From Caldilineaceae bacterium (GTDB lineage Bacteria; Chloroflexota; Anaerolineae; Caldilineales; Caldilineaceae): a stretch of DNA of 64,000 bases. The notes below the pieces were generated by a model. It worked only from the letters and a program-made list of their open reading frames with translations, was not told the DNA's origin and ran no database searches. The stretch is from contig OY282376.1 in the NCBI GenBank assembly GCA_958295845.1, forward strand, positions 2,555,022-2,619,021, in the 5' to 3' direction. Shown here one piece after another: positions 9,747-18,223 of the stretch (position 1 is the stretch's first letter; every line of letters begins with the position of its first letter). The position numbers were made by a program, and so were the translations under genes.

Positions 9747-9815
9747 TTCAAACTCCTGCTGAAAGTATTCTCTGACAGCTCAAAGTCTGTCATTTTCAGA
9801 GCCCGGTTGACAGCA

Positions 9816-10322
9816 CTAACGACCGAAACCGAATTCAACGGCGCTGAAGAATAGCGGGACCATAGCAACAGCGCCTACAAGAATTGCGCCGATCTCCAAA
9901 TAGACCCACCCCTGCGCCACCCGCAAAAGTATTCGCTCGGCGTTAGTTTCAGCGCGCTCCCGCGAAGCGCAAATATACCTGACAACGTGCTGTTCTTCAG
10001 GGCTTACCGGCTCCAGTGGCTGAACAGTCCAGCCGGCCTGCTGAAAAATTCCTGGGAGAGATGTCACGAAACGGTGGGCGCCATATCCAAATGGCAGCAG
10101 GATGAGGACAACGTAGGCGAGGGCGCCTAGAAGAAAATCAATGGTCCGCGCCTCAAACGGACTCAGGATTCGGAACAGGTCCAGCCATAACCACCCTAAG
10201 AAGAGGATCGCGGGCGCAGAGAGCACCCAATGACCCCTGCCCCCGGCTCCGGGCGTCGCCTCGACCAAATGGGCCCTCACTTTTCGTCGCCTCTTCTTTT
10301 TGGGCTCGGCGTCGGATGTCAT
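9816..10322 (-). CDS. Unknown membrane protein, three predicted helices
   Basis: A 168-residue protein with a strongly basic N-terminus (KKKRRRK) followed by hydrophobic segments at about residues 33-52, 62-82 and 140-160. The loop between helices 2 and 3 is soluble and contains a charged, Glu/Arg-rich stretch. I do not recognise a family. It stands between the M20 peptidase and NYN-domain genes on the same strand. The basic N-terminus predicts a cytoplasmic start. Confidence 0.6.
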   Translation of the reverse strand: MTSDAEPKKKRRRKVRAHLVEATPGAGGRGHWVLSAPAILFLGWLWLDLFRILSPFEARTIDFLLGALAYVVLILLPFGYGAHRFVTSLPGIFQQAGWTVQPLEPVSPEEQHVVRYICASRERAETNAERILLRVAQGWVYLEIGAILVGAVAMVPLFFSAVEFGFGR

Positions 10323-10433
10323 TGATACGCACCAGCGACGCGCAATAATCCAGGCGATACTGGCCTACTCACTTGCGTAATCCAGGCGTTGGGGAGTGCT
10401 GATAAGTCATTTCCCGCTGAAGACGAGCGTTCT

Positions 10434-11093
10434 TTAGCGTTTGCGCTGCTTTCCTTTTAATCGCTTGCGAAGGGCATCCCTATCCCGCGAAAACGCGGCA
10501 CTGCTTGGGGATGGCGCACGCCTTTTCACCTGTGCCGGACGCTTGGCCACCACATCGGAAGGTCCAAACACGTCCATCCATTCAGTTACTTCTGAGTCGG
10601 ACAGACTCACGTGGCTTTCCTCGCCTTCTTCAGCCAGCGCTCCCCCCTCCCCCTTCCCATCGGGGCCTCCGGATCCCGGACGCGACGCGCCGACATGGGC
10701 CGCGTCATGGCGCCCCCGGCGACTTTCCATTCGCTGAACGAACTCCTCCGCCTCCCAAGTCTCAATGTCGTACAATTCTGCTTCTTTGCGCAACGCCCAA
10801 TCGTTTGTCACGACGATCAGCCCTTGTGGACGTCGCTGGATGCGACGCCTGATCCAGTCGTCAGCTTCCTGTGGGTTCCGTGCAAAGATGACTTCAACGC
10901 CCCCGCCGCTCAGTTCCCGCGAAGCCCCCCCGACAATGCCCCGATCAAAGATAACCGTCATCTTTCCTTTGTAGTTGCTTCGCCAAACGCGTAGGCGCGA
11001 TACGAACAGCTTCTCATCGTTTTCGTCCTCTAAGCTGATACCTTCCAGGACGCCCGAACCGATTATGTTGTGGCCATCAATTAGTAATGACAC
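10434..11093 (-). CDS. NYN (PIN-like) domain protein, YacP family
   Basis: Predicted ribonuclease of the NYN/PIN-like fold. Conserved acidic residues are visible at LIDGHNII (Asp6), near EADDWI and in VTNDWAL, the arrangement of YacP/Rae1-type proteins, which cleave mRNA at the ribosome in Bacillus. The catalytic domain covers about residues 1-135. The remaining 85 residues are a low-complexity Gly/Glu/Ser linker and a highly basic tail ending in KRLKGKQRKR, suited to RNA or ribosome binding. At 219 residues it is longer than the usual about 170 because of that tail. The family call is firm; the RNA target is unknown. Confidence 0.8.
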   Translation of the reverse strand: MSLLIDGHNIIGSGVLEGISLEDENDEKLFVSRLRVWRSNYKGKMTVIFDRGIVGGASRELSGGGVEVIFARNPQEADDWIRRRIQRRPQGLIVVTNDWALRKEAELYDIETWEAEEFVQRMESRRGRHDAAHVGASRPGSGGPDGKGEGGALAEEGEESHVSLSDSEVTEWMDVFGPSDVVAKRPAQVKRRAPSPSSAAFSRDRDALRKRLKGKQRKR

Positions 11094-11137
11094 GTTTTGT
11101 CTCGTTGAGTACTATTCTGAATAAAGACCACAGACTG

Positions 11138-12154
11138 CTAATCCTCGCGCCAGTGAACTCCCGGGCTGTGCCGATTTCGCCAGCGCCACAGCAGGCCCAC
11201 AGGATAGCCGGCTATCTTTGCCGCGTCGCCTACCAGCCGAACGACCGGCACCAAAGCGGCCGCCTGGATCCACGCTAAGAGTGGGAGGTCTTTCCCCACC
11301 CGCCGCAGTCGCCACCAGGGCCGCGCGCAATTGGCGACTCCCCCAACCATCAAACCAAGCACGCCCAACCATCGCGCATCCTGTCCCCATAGAGCGTGGC
11401 CTAGGAGCGCAGGAATAAGAATCAAATAAGTGGCATAGCGGACCACGTGCCGAATCCGCCACAGGTCCGCCTTCCCATCCCCACGTGCGTACCGGTAGTA
11501 CTGCTGCCAGAACGACTTCAGTTCAGTCCGGGGCCGAAAGTAAGCGATAGCCCGCGGCGCCCAGGCAAACGCAGGAATCTTTGCCTCAGAGAGTATCCGA
11601 AGGTCAAAGACCAGGTCCTCACAATAGTCGAGCCATTCAGGATAACCGCCGACCCGCTGCCACAACGACTTTGTGTACGCAATCGAACGGCTGCTGGGCA
11701 GGAATCTTGAAGGCTCAATCTCCTCCACCAAAGGCAAAACAGTGGCGCCCATTGCCACCTGAAACGGGCCTGAGACCTCCGCCGCAAAGAAACCGCCCAC
11801 GGCCTCTACACTGCCCACCGTGGTATTTTCGCTCTCCTCTAAGGGCGCAACCAAATGCGCCAACCAGTTGGGGTCCAGCCTTACGCCGGCATCCGTGCAG
11901 GCTAAGACTGTTCCGTTTGCCGCAGCGATAGCGCGATTGCGCCCCCTGCTGATATTTGCACCCGGACTGGCAACTACCCGCAATCCCGGCGCTCTGCCAA
12001 CGTATTCCTTGAGGAGGGCGACGGTATCGTCTACGCTGCCGCCATCGCAGATAACAATCTCGTCCGGCTGGCGTGTCTGATACAAAAGGGAATCCATCAG
12101 GGTCCTGATGCTATCCCCCTCATTGTAGACCGTGGCGACGACCGATACCCGCAT
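11138..12154 (-). CDS. Family 2 glycosyltransferase with membrane-anchored C-terminus
   Basis: Inverting GT-A glycosyltransferase. Starting at the ATG 12154 it begins directly with the nucleotide-sugar strand (VSVVATVYNEGDS), followed by DGGSVDDT and a TDAG motif in the metal site. Catalytic residues about 1-225 are followed by two or three hydrophobic helices (YATYLILIPALLGHALWG, WLGVLGLMVGGVANC), so the enzyme is probably at the cytoplasmic membrane face and acts on lipid-linked or surface glycans. An upstream in-frame start adds 23 residues that do not resemble the family, so I reject it. The acceptor is not predictable. Confidence 0.85.
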   Translation of the reverse strand: MRVSVVATVYNEGDSIRTLMDSLLYQTRQPDEIVICDGGSVDDTVALLKEYVGRAPGLRVVASPGANISRGRNRAIAAANGTVLACTDAGVRLDPNWLAHLVAPLEESENTTVGSVEAVGGFFAAEVSGPFQVAMGATVLPLVEEIEPSRFLPSSRSIAYTKSLWQRVGGYPEWLDYCEDLVFDLRILSEAKIPAFAWAPRAIAYFRPRTELKSFWQQYYRYARGDGKADLWRIRHVVRYATYLILIPALLGHALWGQDARWLGVLGLMVGGVANCARPWWRLRRVGKDLPLLAWIQAAALVPVVRLVGDAAKIAGYPVGLLWRWRNRHSPGVHWRED

Positions 12155-12415
12155 CAGAATCAGTTTATCCGCCCGTAGACGGGGGTGTTTCGACCCCAGC
12201 CAGGCACAAAGAAGGCGCGCCATGCAGAGGCGCGCAAACGCTTATCATCAATACCTGTTCCGGACCAGAACTGTTTTCTCTCAGTCGGGCTTCGCCGAAC
12301 GCGAATCTGTCGAACCGACCTGTCTCTTCCCGACTTTGCAGTCCCCTGCTTGAATGAAGTGATTCCATGATGAAGCACTTCGATTCTGTTCAGTGCGGGG
12401 CCCGCTTCGCGTGGC

Positions 12416-12967
12416 TCAGTTTACTCGGGGTTGAAGAAGCCCGTAGTTCCCGTCTCGACGCCCGTACACGATGTTCAGGGAACGAGTATCTACATTGTGA
12501 AAGACGAAGAAGTCATGGCCGAGCAGCTCCATCTGTTCTACCGCCTCCTCGGGCAACATCGGCTCGGCGACAAACTGCTTGGTCCTCACTATTCTCACCA
12601 TTTCATCGGGCAACTCTGTGGCCGATAGCTCCACTGCTGCTGCTGCCGCCGCCGCGTCACGTCTTTTACTTTTGTACCGTCGCCCTTTGAATCGTTCTAT
12701 CTGGCGATACATCTTGTCGGCAATGGCGTCAACAGAGGCGAACAGATCTTCGCTGGACTCCTCCGCCCGCAAAATCTGTCCACTGGCCCATATCGTCAGT
12801 TGCGCTGTATACCGATCTGCTGCAGCCCGAGTCTCGCTACGGACAAGTTCTGCTCTGGCCTCTCTGATCTGCGGCAAATACTTTTCCAGCCTGCCCACCT
12901 TCTTTTCAACGTAATCCTGAACCCGGTCAGATATTACGACATTCCTTCCGTGGACCGTCAGGTTCAT
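12416..12967 (-). CDS. hpf: Long-form ribosome hibernation promoting factor
   Basis: Binds the 30S decoding centre in stationary phase and makes 100S ribosome dimers. The N-terminal domain (about residues 1-100) begins [16 protein letters not shown] and has the basic helix [12 protein letters not shown]. An Ala-rich linker follows, and the C-terminal about 60 residues (RIVRTKQF ... [22 protein letters not shown]) are the dimerisation domain that defines long HPF. The 183 residues fit the family. GGGAG precedes the ATG by 7 bases, and a plausible promoter is at 13016-13044. Confidence 0.95.
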   Translation of the reverse strand: MNLTVHGRNVVISDRVQDYVEKKVGRLEKYLPQIREARAELVRSETRAAADRYTAQLTIWASGQILRAEESSEDLFASVDAIADKMYRQIERFKGRRYKSKRRDAAAAAAAVELSATELPDEMVRIVRTKQFVAEPMLPEEAVEQMELLGHDFFVFHNVDTRSLNIVYGRRDGNYGLLQPRVN

Positions 12968-13015
12968 GCTATTCTCCCTTCATTCTCTGTCGAAAATCTC
13001 ACCATATCCTTGGCA

Positions 13016-13044
13016 ATTATAAGGATTTGGATGTCTGTGGCTAA
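13016..13044 (-). promoter_or_regulatory. Candidate hpf promoter
   Basis: Minus-strand perfect TATAAT (13016-13021) with TTAGCC (13039-13044) 17 bases upstream. The predicted transcript starts about 40 bases before the hpf ATG. The -35 is weak (3 of 6). Confidence 0.4.
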
Positions 13045-13085
13045 GTCTGGCTCAATCCTGTTTCACCTGAAATGACCAGTTTCTT

Positions 13086-13841
13086 CTAGCTTGTAGCCGG
13101 TGACGCCAGCGCTATTCCATAGACTGCCTCCGCGCCGGCATCGCGCAGAACAGAAGCGCACTCCCGCATCGTTGCACCCGTCGTAAAGACATCATCCACC
13201 AGCAGCAAGACCTTTCCTGCCACCAGACCAGGATCTGCCTTGAACTTGCCCTTTACGTTCTCGGTCCGTTCTGAAGGCGAAAGACCGATCTGGGATCTGG
13301 TCGCCTGGAACCGTTCGATAGCACGGGCAAGTACCGGCGTTGTTGACTCCAATGCAAGAGCGTCCGCCAAAAAACTGGCCTGATTGTATCCTCGTTCCAG
13401 CAACCTTTCCCTATGCAGTGGTACAGGTACAACGCCATTCAGACCTTCCATGATGGCTGGCCATGGCGCCTCCGCAGTCACGGCTCGCAAGTAGCGGCCC
13501 AGACTGGGACCCAGCTGGATTTCGTCATCGTATTTGAGTGCATGGACTGCCTGGCGGAGCGGGTCCTCGAATAGCCCCGCGACCTCAACCCATCCCAGGG
13601 CATCGTTGCAGCCGGGACAAGGATAACCCAGCACTCCCACGTCTCCTGACAGACCCAGTCCACAACGTTGGCAGACTCGCCTTGATCGAGCAGGTAGCAC
13701 GCGCTGTGCACAGAAATCGCAAAACAACTGACCGTGTCGCATGCAACCGACGCAACGCGGAGGGAAAACAAGGTCAAGCAGATAGAAACCGATTCGCTGA
13801 AGTAACTCGAAGCGGGTCCCTTTGCTAAGAGACTTTGTCAC
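13086..13841 (-). CDS. comF: ComF family phosphoribosyltransferase-like protein
   Basis: ComF/GntX-type protein: an N-terminal zinc ribbon with Cys pairs CVGC, CDFC and CQRCG (about residues 30-62), then a type I phosphoribosyltransferase fold whose PRPP loop VLLVDDVFTTGATM is at about 216-230. In naturally transformable bacteria ComF helps import single-stranded DNA; in others its role is unclear. The start is a GTG overlapping the pilin gene stop by 17 bases, so the pair is probably co-transcribed. No other competence genes are in the window. Confidence 0.88.
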   Translation of the reverse strand: MTKSLSKGTRFELLQRIGFYLLDLVFPPRCVGCMRHGQLFCDFCAQRVLPARSRRVCQRCGLGLSGDVGVLGYPCPGCNDALGWVEVAGLFEDPLRQAVHALKYDDEIQLGPSLGRYLRAVTAEAPWPAIMEGLNGVVPVPLHRERLLERGYNQASFLADALALESTTPVLARAIERFQATRSQIGLSPSERTENVKGKFKADPGLVAGKVLLLVDDVFTTGATMRECASVLRDAGAEAVYGIALASPATS

Positions 13842-14064
13842 GGCTGACTACTGGTACGAGCCAAAGCAGCAGGAAAGGCGTTTCAAGGAACGCCCCGTCT
13901 GTAGTCGGAAACCAACGCTGGAGTACGTCGCTGATCAAGGTTCGCAGGTCGTTGCCCAATATCAACAGAATAGACAACAGGACAATCGACACAAGGATCA
14001 AGAGTATTGCGTATTCGACGAAACTCTGGCCGCCGCGACCTGGCGAAGATCTGAATATCGACAT
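13825..14064 (-). CDS. Flp/Fap-type pilin-like small protein
   Basis: With the ATG at 14064 (AGGAG about 10 bases upstream) the product is 79 residues. A short basic leader is followed by GGQSFVEYAILLILVSIVLL, the prepilin pattern of Flp pilins: a Gly cleavage site, Glu at position +5 of the mature form and a long hydrophobic helix. The rest is a short amphipathic tail with a second hydrophobic patch. Flp pilins form fimbriae exported by the Tad system; no tad gene is visible, so this is an orphan pilin here. It overlaps comF. An upstream in-frame start adds 21 residues without a ribosome site. Confidence 0.72.
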   Translation of the reverse strand: MSIFRSSPGRGGQSFVEYAILLILVSIVLLSILLILGNDLRTLISDVLQRWFPTTDGAFLETPFLLLWLVPVVSRDKVS

Positions 14065-14584
14065 GTGCGCACTCTCTCCTAGTACACTGCGGGCACCGCG
14101 CGAAAACCCGAACTGACCCGATCTCACAACCCCTTTTCTGCCACCCTATTCTTACGGAAATCGGCAAGAAACGCAATTTCCTTAGGGCACGACACTATCT
14201 CTGCTCTGACGCCTTTGACACCCTTTGAACCCGTCACAGTGACGTGTAGCCGACTGGACGGGCGTGCACCAGTGATCGGAGACCAAAAGGCACAATCACC
14301 GGCCCTTCAAGCCCTTCGTAAACTCTGAAACAAATAAAATATCATTATATGAAAAAAGACCTGAGCTGTACTTCCCGACACATCTCTGTTTCAGAACCGG
14401 ACCAGGTGTCACTCAACATGAAGGAATTTGTTGCCTGATCCGCCGCGCCTGTTGCCACTGAAACGCCCCAACTTTATCCAGTGCCGCCCACCAAAAAAGC
14501 TCTAGGCGCTCTTGATCCAGCGTGCGAAATGTTTCTCACAGTACGCGCCGAAACGATTAACTCCTGTACTGTCCACCTGACAAT

Positions 14585-14988
14585 TTCGAGGGCTTGCTAG
14601 AGCAGAGAAATTACACATCCACTGTGTAATTTTATCCCTCGCTTCCTCCCATTTCAAGAGCTTCAAAGAACAGAGCAATTGCACATCCACTGTCTAATTT
14701 TTTCACCCGCTTCCTCGCTTTTCGAGGGCTTGCTAGAGCAGAGAAATTACACATCCACTGTGTAATTTTATCCCTCGCTTCCTCCCATTTCAAGAGCTTC
14801 AAAGAACAGAGCAATTGCACATCCACTGTCTAATTTTTTCACCCGCTTCCTCACTTTTCGAGGGCTTGCTAGAGCAGAGAAATTACACAACCACTGTGTA
14901 ATTCTTGCCCCTGCCTCCACCCTTTTCGAGAGGTTTCCAGAGCAGAGAAAATGCACATCCACTGTGTAATTCTTTCCCCCGCTTCCGC
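14585..14988. repeat. Six-copy 68-bp tandem repeat with an inverted repeat in each unit
   Basis: The anchor CAGAG(A/C)AA starts at 14603, 14671, 14739, 14807, 14875 and 14943, an exact 68-base period. Units alternate: type A (1, 3, 5) has the perfect dyad ATTACACA-TCCAC-TGTGTAAT (14610-14630, 14746-14766; 14882-14902 with loop ACCAC), while type B (2, 4) has the imperfect AATTGCACA-TCCAC-TGTCTAATT. A plus B form a 136-base higher-order unit that is nearly identical in both copies. The sixth unit is diverged. The stem extends to about 10 pairs in type A and is followed by T-rich then C-rich sequence. Confidence 0.92.
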
Positions 14989-15295
14989 TATCAGATCTTC
15001 GTTCTGAGTGTCATCCAGTGCCGAGAACACCCGGACTGACCATTCCCGCCGCTTTCTCTACTGACCCTATGACTCCCTGCTGGAATCTTCTGCCAGCGGT
15101 CGGTCACGCAGACAACATGATGAACGCAACCCTCAAATATTCGCGTTGGGCGTTCTGGGAGAAAACAAAATCCCGGTCACTCGGAAGGCCCAACTGCCCA
15201 CCCCGATCAATAAACCCAAGAACGAAAGCGCACTTCCGCGTATTCCTCGCTGCGTCCGGAATTCTGAAGGCTTCTTGCTTCTAAAGATAAAGGGG

Positions 15296-15304
15296 TGATA
15301 TGAT
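15296..15304 (+). promoter_or_regulatory. Extended -10 promoter upstream of the zinc-ribbon gene
   Basis: TGATATGAT, an extended -10, with TTGCTT 18 bases upstream of the TATGAT hexamer. It would give a 5' leader of about 280 bases before the GTG start at 15592. Confidence 0.4.
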
Positions 15305-15591
15305 AAAATGAGTCCAATGGTCTCCTGCAGTTGCTATGCCACCTTGTACAGGAATCTTGCGACCGAACTGATCTGGGCAAGCCAAACGGCAAGTGTCTCC
15401 CCGATTTGCTGGCCCTCCCGGCCTTCCCCCAAAGTTCGATTCACCGCATCTGCCCGTACGCTGGCGCAACATGTCGATCTCACCGCAGACAACCAAGCCG
15501 GGCTCTCGCTCTACCGGCTCGAAATTCGCCGGCTGTCAGATCCACTTTCGGCGGCGCACACGATCAAACTGAAACCTCAATGGGGAATAAC

Positions 15592-16296
15592 GTGAACGCA
15601 AAAGCTGCATTGCTCAAAATGCACGAAATCGATTCACTCTACGACAAAGTTCGGCGACGCATTCTCCTCCTCAATAGAGCAGTCGAAAGTTCGTCAGAAC
15701 TGGAGACGCTTCGCGAGGAAGTCGAATCTGTCGATCACGAACTCCAGGGCACCCGCACCGAACAGCAAGACCTGGAACTCGAGTCGCGATCACTTACCGA
15801 AAAGATCCGCGAATCCGAATCAAACCTGATGAGCGGCGAACTGAATAATCCCAGAGAACTGGAAGCTTTGCAGGCCAGCATTGACTCGATGAAGGAGCAC
15901 CGGACAGACCTCGAAAATCGGAGCGTGGAGCGTCTGGTCATGGTCGATTCGCTTCAGGTAACGCTGGAAAAGAAACAGGCCAGTCTTGTCGAGGTTGAAG
16001 AGGAGTGGACGAATCGAAAATCTACCTTGGAGACCGAAATAGACCAGCGCAAGAAAGAGTACCTCTATCTGAAAAGGGCTCGCGAGCAGGTTGCTGAAAT
16101 CCTTTCCGAAGAGAACCTCGAGATGTACGAACATCTGCGCCGCAGAAAAAACGGAGTGGCCGTCGCCGTGCTTGAAGACGAAAATTGTGGCGCCTGTCAC
16201 ACGCAAGTCGCAGTCGGAATCCTGAACAATATTCGATACAGCGACGACCTGCTCAGTTGTCCTTCCTGCGGCCGCATTTTGCTCACTGACCTCTAA
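15592..16296 (+). CDS. Coiled-coil protein with C-terminal C4 zinc ribbon (CdsZ/DUF164 family)
   Basis: Residues about 1-175 are one long charged coiled coil. The C-terminus has CGACH and CPSCG pairs, the zinc ribbon of the family often annotated as C4-type zinc ribbon protein. Family members are implicated in nucleic-acid or chaperone-type roles, but the mechanism is poorly known. I choose GTG 15592 (GGGGA 6 bases upstream); an ATG at 15580 in frame is possible. The frame extends upstream to 15331, but that part has non-coding character. Length (about 234) fits the family. Confidence 0.82.
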   Translation: MNAKAALLKMHEIDSLYDKVRRRILLLNRAVESSSELETLREEVESVDHELQGTRTEQQDLELESRSLTEKIRESESNLMSGELNNPRELEALQASIDSMKEHRTDLENRSVERLVMVDSLQVTLEKKQASLVEVEEEWTNRKSTLETEIDQRKKEYLYLKRAREQVAEILSEENLEMYEHLRRRKNGVAVAVLEDENCGACHTQVAVGILNNIRYSDDLLSCPSCGRILLTDL

Positions 16297-16431
16297 ACCG
16301 TATCGTTGTAGCGGCCTGCCAGGAAGACCTTGCTATCTAATTCCCCACGCTTCGCTGAGGTACCAGCCCCGGCGCCCGGCTACCGCTGATAATTGGTCGT
16401 ATTCCTCCGACAAACACCCGCCAGGAGCAAT

Positions 16432-17190
16432 ATGATGACGGAACGAATTCTGGTGACCGGTATGAGTGGCCTGATTGGAGGCGCGGTCCGCAAACGGCTT
16501 GAGGGCGCATACGACCTGACCGCTCTGAACCGCAGCCTCGTACCCGGCGTGCCGACGGTGCAGGCCGACATCGCCGACTTTGACGCCATCCTCCCCGCAT
16601 TTGAGGGTCAGGACACTGTCGTTCACCTTGCGGCGTCAGCGCGCGGTCGCGACCCTTGGGAGCGCGTCCGTGATCCCAACTTGATTGGCACCTATAACAT
16701 TTTCGAAGCTGCTCGCCAGGCACGAGTTTCGAGAGTAATCTTTGCCAGCAGCGGATCGACAATCTCTGGGTGGGAGCAAGTGCAACCATACCGTGCGCTT
16801 GTAAACGGCGACTACGAGAGTGTCAAACATCCCTGGCCGATGATAACGCACGAGACCCCTGTACGCCCTACCGGTGTTTATGGGGCGACAAAAGTCTGGG
16901 GAGAAGCAATAGCGAGGCACTTCTCAGACAGCTTTGAGCTGTCAATAATTTGCCTTCGAATCGGTCTTGTCAATAAAGAGGACCGGCCGACCGATTCGCG
17001 GCAATTCTCAGTATGGTGTAGCCAGAGAGACATCAGTCAGATGGTCGAACGATGCGTTGAGGCGCCGCAGGAGCTGCGCTATGACATCTTCTACGCACTC
17101 TCCAGGAACAAGTGGAGCTACAGGGACATTTCACATGCCCGCGAAGTAGTAGGTTTCCAACCGGAAGACGAGGCCGAAGCCTACCGCTGA
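16432..17190 (+). CDS. NAD-dependent epimerase/dehydratase (extended SDR)
   Basis: Rossmann-fold enzyme with the nucleotide motif TGMSGLIG at the N-terminus, an acidic residue after strand 2, the VVHLAASA strand-4 motif and the YGATKVWGE active-site Tyr-Lys pair at about residues 145-150. Serine partners are in FASSGSTIS. AGGAG lies 4 or 7 bases before the ATGs at 16432 and 16435. It acts on a nucleotide-sugar or a uronate: the compact length (about 252) and the lack of an extra sugar-binding domain resemble uronate dehydrogenase-like members, but the substrate is not certain. The creatininase-family gene follows on the same strand after 139 bases. Confidence 0.85.
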   Translation: MMTERILVTGMSGLIGGAVRKRLEGAYDLTALNRSLVPGVPTVQADIADFDAILPAFEGQDTVVHLAASARGRDPWERVRDPNLIGTYNIFEAARQARVSRVIFASSGSTISGWEQVQPYRALVNGDYESVKHPWPMITHETPVRPTGVYGATKVWGEAIARHFSDSFELSIICLRIGLVNKEDRPTDSRQFSVWCSQRDISQMVERCVEAPQELRYDIFYALSRNKWSYRDISHAREVVGFQPEDEAEAYR

Positions 17191-17329
17191 TCCCTTTTTC
17201 AGCTTCGAAAATTGTCCGTTCCTGGGGCCGCCGAGGGCATCCCGGCTCGCGCTTTCCTTACCAGAATTAATCGCGGTGTCGCTCTCGAGTCCTTAGAACA
17301 GACCCGCTAAGATTTGAGAAAGAAGACCA

Positions 17330-18151
17330 ATGGATCCTCAAAACGAGTACCGCTACAACCGACTCTCTTGGGCGGAGATGAACGAAGCCATCGCGGCACA
17401 GAAAGTCATCCTTCTGCCTGTCGCGTCAACTGAACAGCACGGGCGTCACCTGCCGCTGGACGTAGACTCCTTTCTTTGTGAATCGATCTGTCTGGAGGCG
17501 GGGCGCCGCGCGCCCCAGTCCATCCTTGTTCTGCCAACAATCTCCTACGGTCTGAACCTCCACCATATCGACTTTCCCGGCACAATTCACATCGAACCGG
17601 ACGTCTTCATCGCCTTCTGCCTCAACATCACGAAAAGCGTTGCCTACCATGGATTTCAGAAGATTCTCCTGGTCAACGGGCACGGCTCGAACACACCCTT
17701 GATCGATCTGGTCGCCCGCAAAACTGTACTTGAGACCGACTCGCTGTGCGGCGCACTGGGATACTTTGGGTTGGCGATGGAAGCCTTCAACCGTATCAAA
17801 GAAACAGAAGTGATGGCGCACGCCGATGAATTCGAGACCTCCCTCTATCTCCACCTGGCTCCCGAGCGAGTGCAGATGGACAAGGCCGAAGCCGACGACG
17901 ACGTTCGCGGACAGTTTGTCAGCTCCGACAGCATCTACACCAACCCTGTTCGATTCAACGACTTCTGGGGCCGCTGGACCAGCCTGGGCGTTCACGGAGA
18001 CCCGACTCTCGCGACCGCGGAAAAGGGGAAGGTCATCTTTGAAGCAGCAGTTGAGGGCTTGATCGCGGTCGTGGAGGAATGGCGCAACTGGCCGATCTCG
18101 GAGCGCTCCGATCAGCACACCGGGCCCGTTCAGAGTCACATCCGCTGGTAA
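17330..18151 (+). CDS. Creatininase family amidohydrolase
   Basis: Metal-dependent amidase of the creatininase/MftE/FAPy-deformylase superfamily. Metal ligands are visible: Glu35 and His37 in STEQHGRHLP, an Asp in LDVDS, His in LLVNGHGSN, and Glu in ADEFETSLYL. The 273 residues are normal. The superfamily hydrolyses cyclic amides or formyl-amino groups (creatinine, formamidopyrimidines, mycofactocin precursors); no mycofactocin genes are nearby, so the substrate is open. It is co-oriented with the epimerase and faces the hydroxyacid dehydrogenase gene. Confidence 0.88.
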   Translation: MDPQNEYRYNRLSWAEMNEAIAAQKVILLPVASTEQHGRHLPLDVDSFLCESICLEAGRRAPQSILVLPTISYGLNLHHIDFPGTIHIEPDVFIAFCLNITKSVAYHGFQKILLVNGHGSNTPLIDLVARKTVLETDSLCGALGYFGLAMEAFNRIKETEVMAHADEFETSLYLHLAPERVQMDKAEADDDVRGQFVSSDSIYTNPVRFNDFWGRWTSLGVHGDPTLATAEKGKVIFEAAVEGLIAVVEEWRNWPISERSDQHTGPVQSHIRW

Positions 18152-18223
18152 AAACCTTCGCCTCCAAACGAAATGGCTGAAGTCGGGAAACCGTTCGCTT
18201 ATTGCAAGGCCGTCTGGCCTGGG

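Larger units (their letters stand above)
14065..15591. other. 1.5-kb region without convincing genes, carrying a 68-bp repeat array
   Basis: No frame has credible coding character. It holds the six-copy repeat (14585-14988), flanking 11-bp direct repeats ATCCAGTGCCG at 14476-14486 and 15013-15023, a minus-strand TATAAT at 14344-14349, and an extended -10 promoter for the next plus-strand gene. The flanks 14130-14470 and 15025-15270 show no repeat, RNA gene or terminator that I can name. Confidence 0.7.

Noticed and set aside
14502..14962. Three overlapping minus-strand frames of 62-64 codons with near-identical protein starts
   Set aside because: They arise from the 68-bp repeat (136-base steps put successive copies in different frames), have no ribosome site, and change frame from copy to copy, so they are not genes.
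14585..14988. CRISPR array
   Set aside because: Units are contiguous 68-bp repeats without unique spacers, and no cas gene is present.
14585..14988. DnaA-box or oriC-like array
   Set aside because: The TTACACA and TCCAC elements only partly resemble TTATNCACA, and no dnaA, dnaN or gidA gene lies nearby. Kept only as one possible reading of the repeat.
15018..15284. 88-codon plus-strand frame after the repeat array
   Set aside because: Unstructured composition, no ribosome site and no resemblance to a protein family.
15331..15591. Upstream extension of the zinc-ribbon gene by about 87 codons
   Set aside because: This part is Arg/Pro/Ser-rich and non-coding in character. The family starts at the coiled coil, and GTG 15592 has a good ribosome site.
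17330..18151. Mycofactocin peptidase MftE
   Set aside because: No mftA, mftB, mftC or mftD gene is in the window, so the call stays at creatininase family.
18152..18223. Terminator between the creatininase and dehydrogenase genes
   Set aside because: A short AGGCC/GGCCT hairpin is present but the stem is weak and no T-run follows on either strand.
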